DNA of 21,767 nt, from NCBI GenBank assembly GCA_035935775.1, contig DASYWT010000436.1, positions 1 to 21,767 of the forward strand, written 5' to 3'. Positions 20,246-21,767 of the stretch are shown one piece after another (within the stretch, counting starts at the first letter, position 1; every line of letters begins with the position of its first letter). Below the pieces are notes generated by a model, which was not told the DNA's origin, searched no databases, and saw only the letters and a list, made by a program, of their open reading frames with translations. Source of the DNA: JAICWP01 sp035935775. Lineage in GTDB: Bacteria > Acidobacteriota > Terriglobia > Terriglobales > Acidobacteriaceae. Position numbers and translations under genes: made by a program.

Positions 20246-21767
20246 TTACGCCTTCTCCAGCTGGGCATACTTCTCCACCAGCTTTTTCAGGCCAAATCGA
20301 GGGAATTGTACAGTAATCTTGGCTTCCTCGCCCTCTCCTTCGCGCTTGAAGACGGTTCCCTCGCCGTACTTGGGGTGGCGGACTCTCTGCCCAGGCCGGA
20401 AACCGCGCGCACCGCTGGGCGGCGGCACCTCTACCTTGGGGCGGGAGAACTTCTTGCCCCGGGAAGCAAAGAACTCGGCAATGTTATCAATGGAATTGTA
20501 AGTAGGCCCGCCATAGCTGGTTTTGCGCGGGCCCCGTCCCGTCCTGCCGGCTCCCGAATTGCGCTTCCAGGCCACGCTCTGGTCTTCATCTTCATAGGCG
20601 TAGTGCAGGTCCTCCGCATGGGAATGGGCCTCGGCCCCGGCCCAGAGGGGCCGCGAGGCCGCTTCCACGCGAGCCCGGCGCGGCGAGCCCAGGTCCTCCA
20701 GAAGCTGCGCCGGCACCTCCTCCAGGAAACGCGACGGGATAGCCGCTTCGGGCAGATCGGTGCCGTAGCGCCGCCGGTAAAGAGCTCGGGTCAATATCAA
20801 AGTGTTCATAGCGCGGGTCATGCCCACGTAGCACAACCGGCGCTCTTCCTCTATGTCGTCGGGGTTGACCAGCGTGCGCGAGTGCGGGAACAAGCCTTCT
20901 TCCAGCCCACATAAAAACACCAGCGGAAACTCCAGGCCCTTGGCTGAATGCAGGGTCATTAGCGTGATCTGCTGTCCGGCCTGATACTGGTCGGTGTCGC
21001 TTATCAGGGCGGCGTGATCGAGGAACTGGTCCAGGGTCTCGTCGCGGTCGCGCGAATCCATGGCCGCGTTCACCAGTTCGTGGATGTTCTCTACCCGGGA
21101 GAGCGCTTCGGGCGTGTCCTCTTCTTCCAGTTTGCTGATGTAGCCGGTGCGGTCAATCAGGAATTTCAGGATTTCAGCGGTGCTCGCCGGGCCGCCGGGG
21201 GTGCGGAAACCGTCGACGGCTAACGGCTGACGGTTGGAAGAATCGTCGACGGCTAACGGCCGACGGTCGCTGGCAAAATCGCCCGTAGCGCCGGCATCTT
21301 GCCGGCTGTCTTGGGGGCGTCCCGCCCCCAGTTCTTCCGTATCTTCCTCCATCCCAAAGTCGAAGGAGATATCAGCCTGCATTGACTCCTCTTCGTTTTC
21401 GTCGTCAGCCGTAGACGGTCCACCGTCGACAACTTCCCGCCCGAGAGCCGAGGGTCGAGAGTCGGCAGGGTCCCCCGCCTCCTGCTCAAGCTTCTCCACG
21501 AACGTCCCTGCCAGCATGGCCCGGGCATCCTCAATAATCCGCTTAAAGCCGCCCAGGGCGACCGCCGCCCTCGCGGGCACCAACTGTTCTTCAATCGCCT
21601 GCCCGATCGCGCCCCAAAGTGAAAGTCCGGTGTTGAGCGCCAGGTGCTCGAGCGTGTCCACCGTGGTTTTGCCGATGCCACGCGGCGGCGTGTTCAGCGC
21701 CCGCAGCAGCGCAATGGAGTCGTCGGGATTGTGGATGACCTTCAGGTAGGAGATGAGGTCCTTGATT
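20246..21767 (-). CDS. pcrA: PcrA/UvrD-type superfamily 1 DNA helicase, C-terminal part
   Basis: The gene enters from the right edge; 506 codons up to the TAA are visible. The first residues, IKDLISYLKVIHNPDDS and PPRGIGKTT, are domain 2B of PcrA/UvrD. Further on are motif V (TLMTLHSAKGLEFPLVFLCG and EEGLFPHSR) and motif VI (EEERRLCYVGMTRA). At the end is the Tudor-like C-terminal module (RVRHPKYGEGTVF), which in PcrA contacts RNA polymerase. The enzyme unwinds DNA 3' to 5' in repair and in clearing replication-transcription conflicts. Between VEKLEQE and ILKFLIDRTGY, where related helicases have a short link, there is an apparent insertion of roughly 90 residues that is acidic and low in complexity and contains the repeat PLAVD...PLAVD. 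Part of it is encoded by palindromic repeat DNA. The ATPase motifs lie outside the window. Confidence 0.92.
   Translation of the reverse strand, partial: IKDLISYLKVIHNPDDSIALLRALNTPPRGIGKTTVDTLEHLALNTGLSLWGAIGQAIEEQLVPARAAVALGGFKRIIEDARAMLAGTFVEKLEQEAGDPADSRPSALGREVVDGGPSTADDENEEESMQADISFDFGMEEDTEELGAGRPQDSRQDAGATGDFASDRRPLAVDDSSNRQPLAVDGFRTPGGPASTAEILKFLIDRTGYISKLEEEDTPEALSRVENIHELVNAAMDSRDRDETLDQFLDHAALISDTDQYQAGQQITLMTLHSAKGLEFPLVFLCGLEEGLFPHSRTLVNPDDIEEERRLCYVGMTRAMNTLILTRALYRRRYGTDLPEAAIPSRFLEEVPAQLLEDLGSPRRARVEAASRPLWAGAEAHSHAEDLHYAYEDEDQSVAWKRNSGAGRTGRGPRKTSYGGPTYNSIDNIAEFFASRGKKFSRPKVEVPPPSGARGFRPGQRVRHPKYGEGTVFKREGEGEEAKITVQFPRFGLKKLVEKYAQLEKA
21211..21330. repeat. Palindromic repeat block inside helicase coding sequence
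   Basis: Three repeat pieces lie in frame within the helicase gene. A near-identical direct repeat of 24 bases starts CGTCGACGGCTAACGGC at 21211 and again at 21244. A hairpin GCCGGC-ATCTT-GCCGGC (21290-21306) is preceded by GTAGC. A hairpin TGGGGGCG-TCC-CGCCCCCA spans 21312-21330. A related piece with GACGGT-CC-ACCGTC lies at about 21414-21427. The middle hairpin matches the intergenic copy at 19432-19477. Confidence 0.75.

Overview
The window looks like a chromosomal segment of a GC-rich Gram-negative bacterium. The best guess is Acidobacteriota (Terriglobia/Koribacter-like). That guess is an inference from the protein style (pilin C-terminus ending in a GVRGF...VIRW pattern, large multi-PAS kinases, a secreted amidohydrolase, a CBM9-like secreted protein) and from the very dense intergenic palindromes; no rRNA or other taxonomic marker is present. 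No tRNA, rRNA, CRISPR array, phage gene or transposase was seen.

Layout. 1-220: end of a pilin-like gene with a textbook intrinsic terminator. 236-652 (-) and 864-4977 (+): a divergent locus, with a low-affinity iron permease family protein on one side and a hemerythrin-like di-iron protein followed by a complete single-chain pyruvate:ferredoxin oxidoreductase (nifJ) on the other. The 211-bp divergent region holds two tandem TGA-N6-TCA palindromes 22 bp apart, which look like CRP/FNR-family operators. 5138-5845: small CBM9-like protein. 6069-12852: a three-gene signalling operon: a hybrid kinase (REC-PAS-PAS-PAS-HisKA-HATPase-REC), a membrane kinase with five PAS domains of which three are copies of one another, and a CheY/Rcp1-like receiver. 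No DNA-binding output domain is encoded there.

12885-19409 is all on the minus strand: a radical SAM protein with a cysteine-rich SPASM-like tail, a secreted amidohydrolase, an Asp/Glu racemase-family protein, and an APC amino-acid transporter whose stop codon overlaps (ATGA) the start of an adenosine-deaminase-family gene. 19708-19869 (-) is a 53-residue, extremely basic protein. 20246 to the right edge (-) is the C-terminal two thirds of a PcrA/UvrD helicase.

The most unusual content is the non-coding DNA. Nearly every intergenic gap on the right, plus the nifJ/CBM9 gap, carries hairpin-forming repeats arranged as inverted pairs. I can separate at least three sequence families (here called C, D and E). 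In each family the two arms differ by base changes that compensate within the hairpin stems, so structure appears conserved rather than sequence. This is the architecture of REP doublets (BIME/REPIN). Two further classes are irregular arrays of short words (CAGCACT/CAGCATT-type and CTACCAACTA-type). One hairpin type, found between genes at 19432-19477, recurs inside the reading frame of the PcrA-like helicase within an apparent domain-2B insertion, and one word array supplies the C-terminal residues and stop codon of the racemase gene. Repeats of this kind therefore seem to be invading or remodelling coding sequence.
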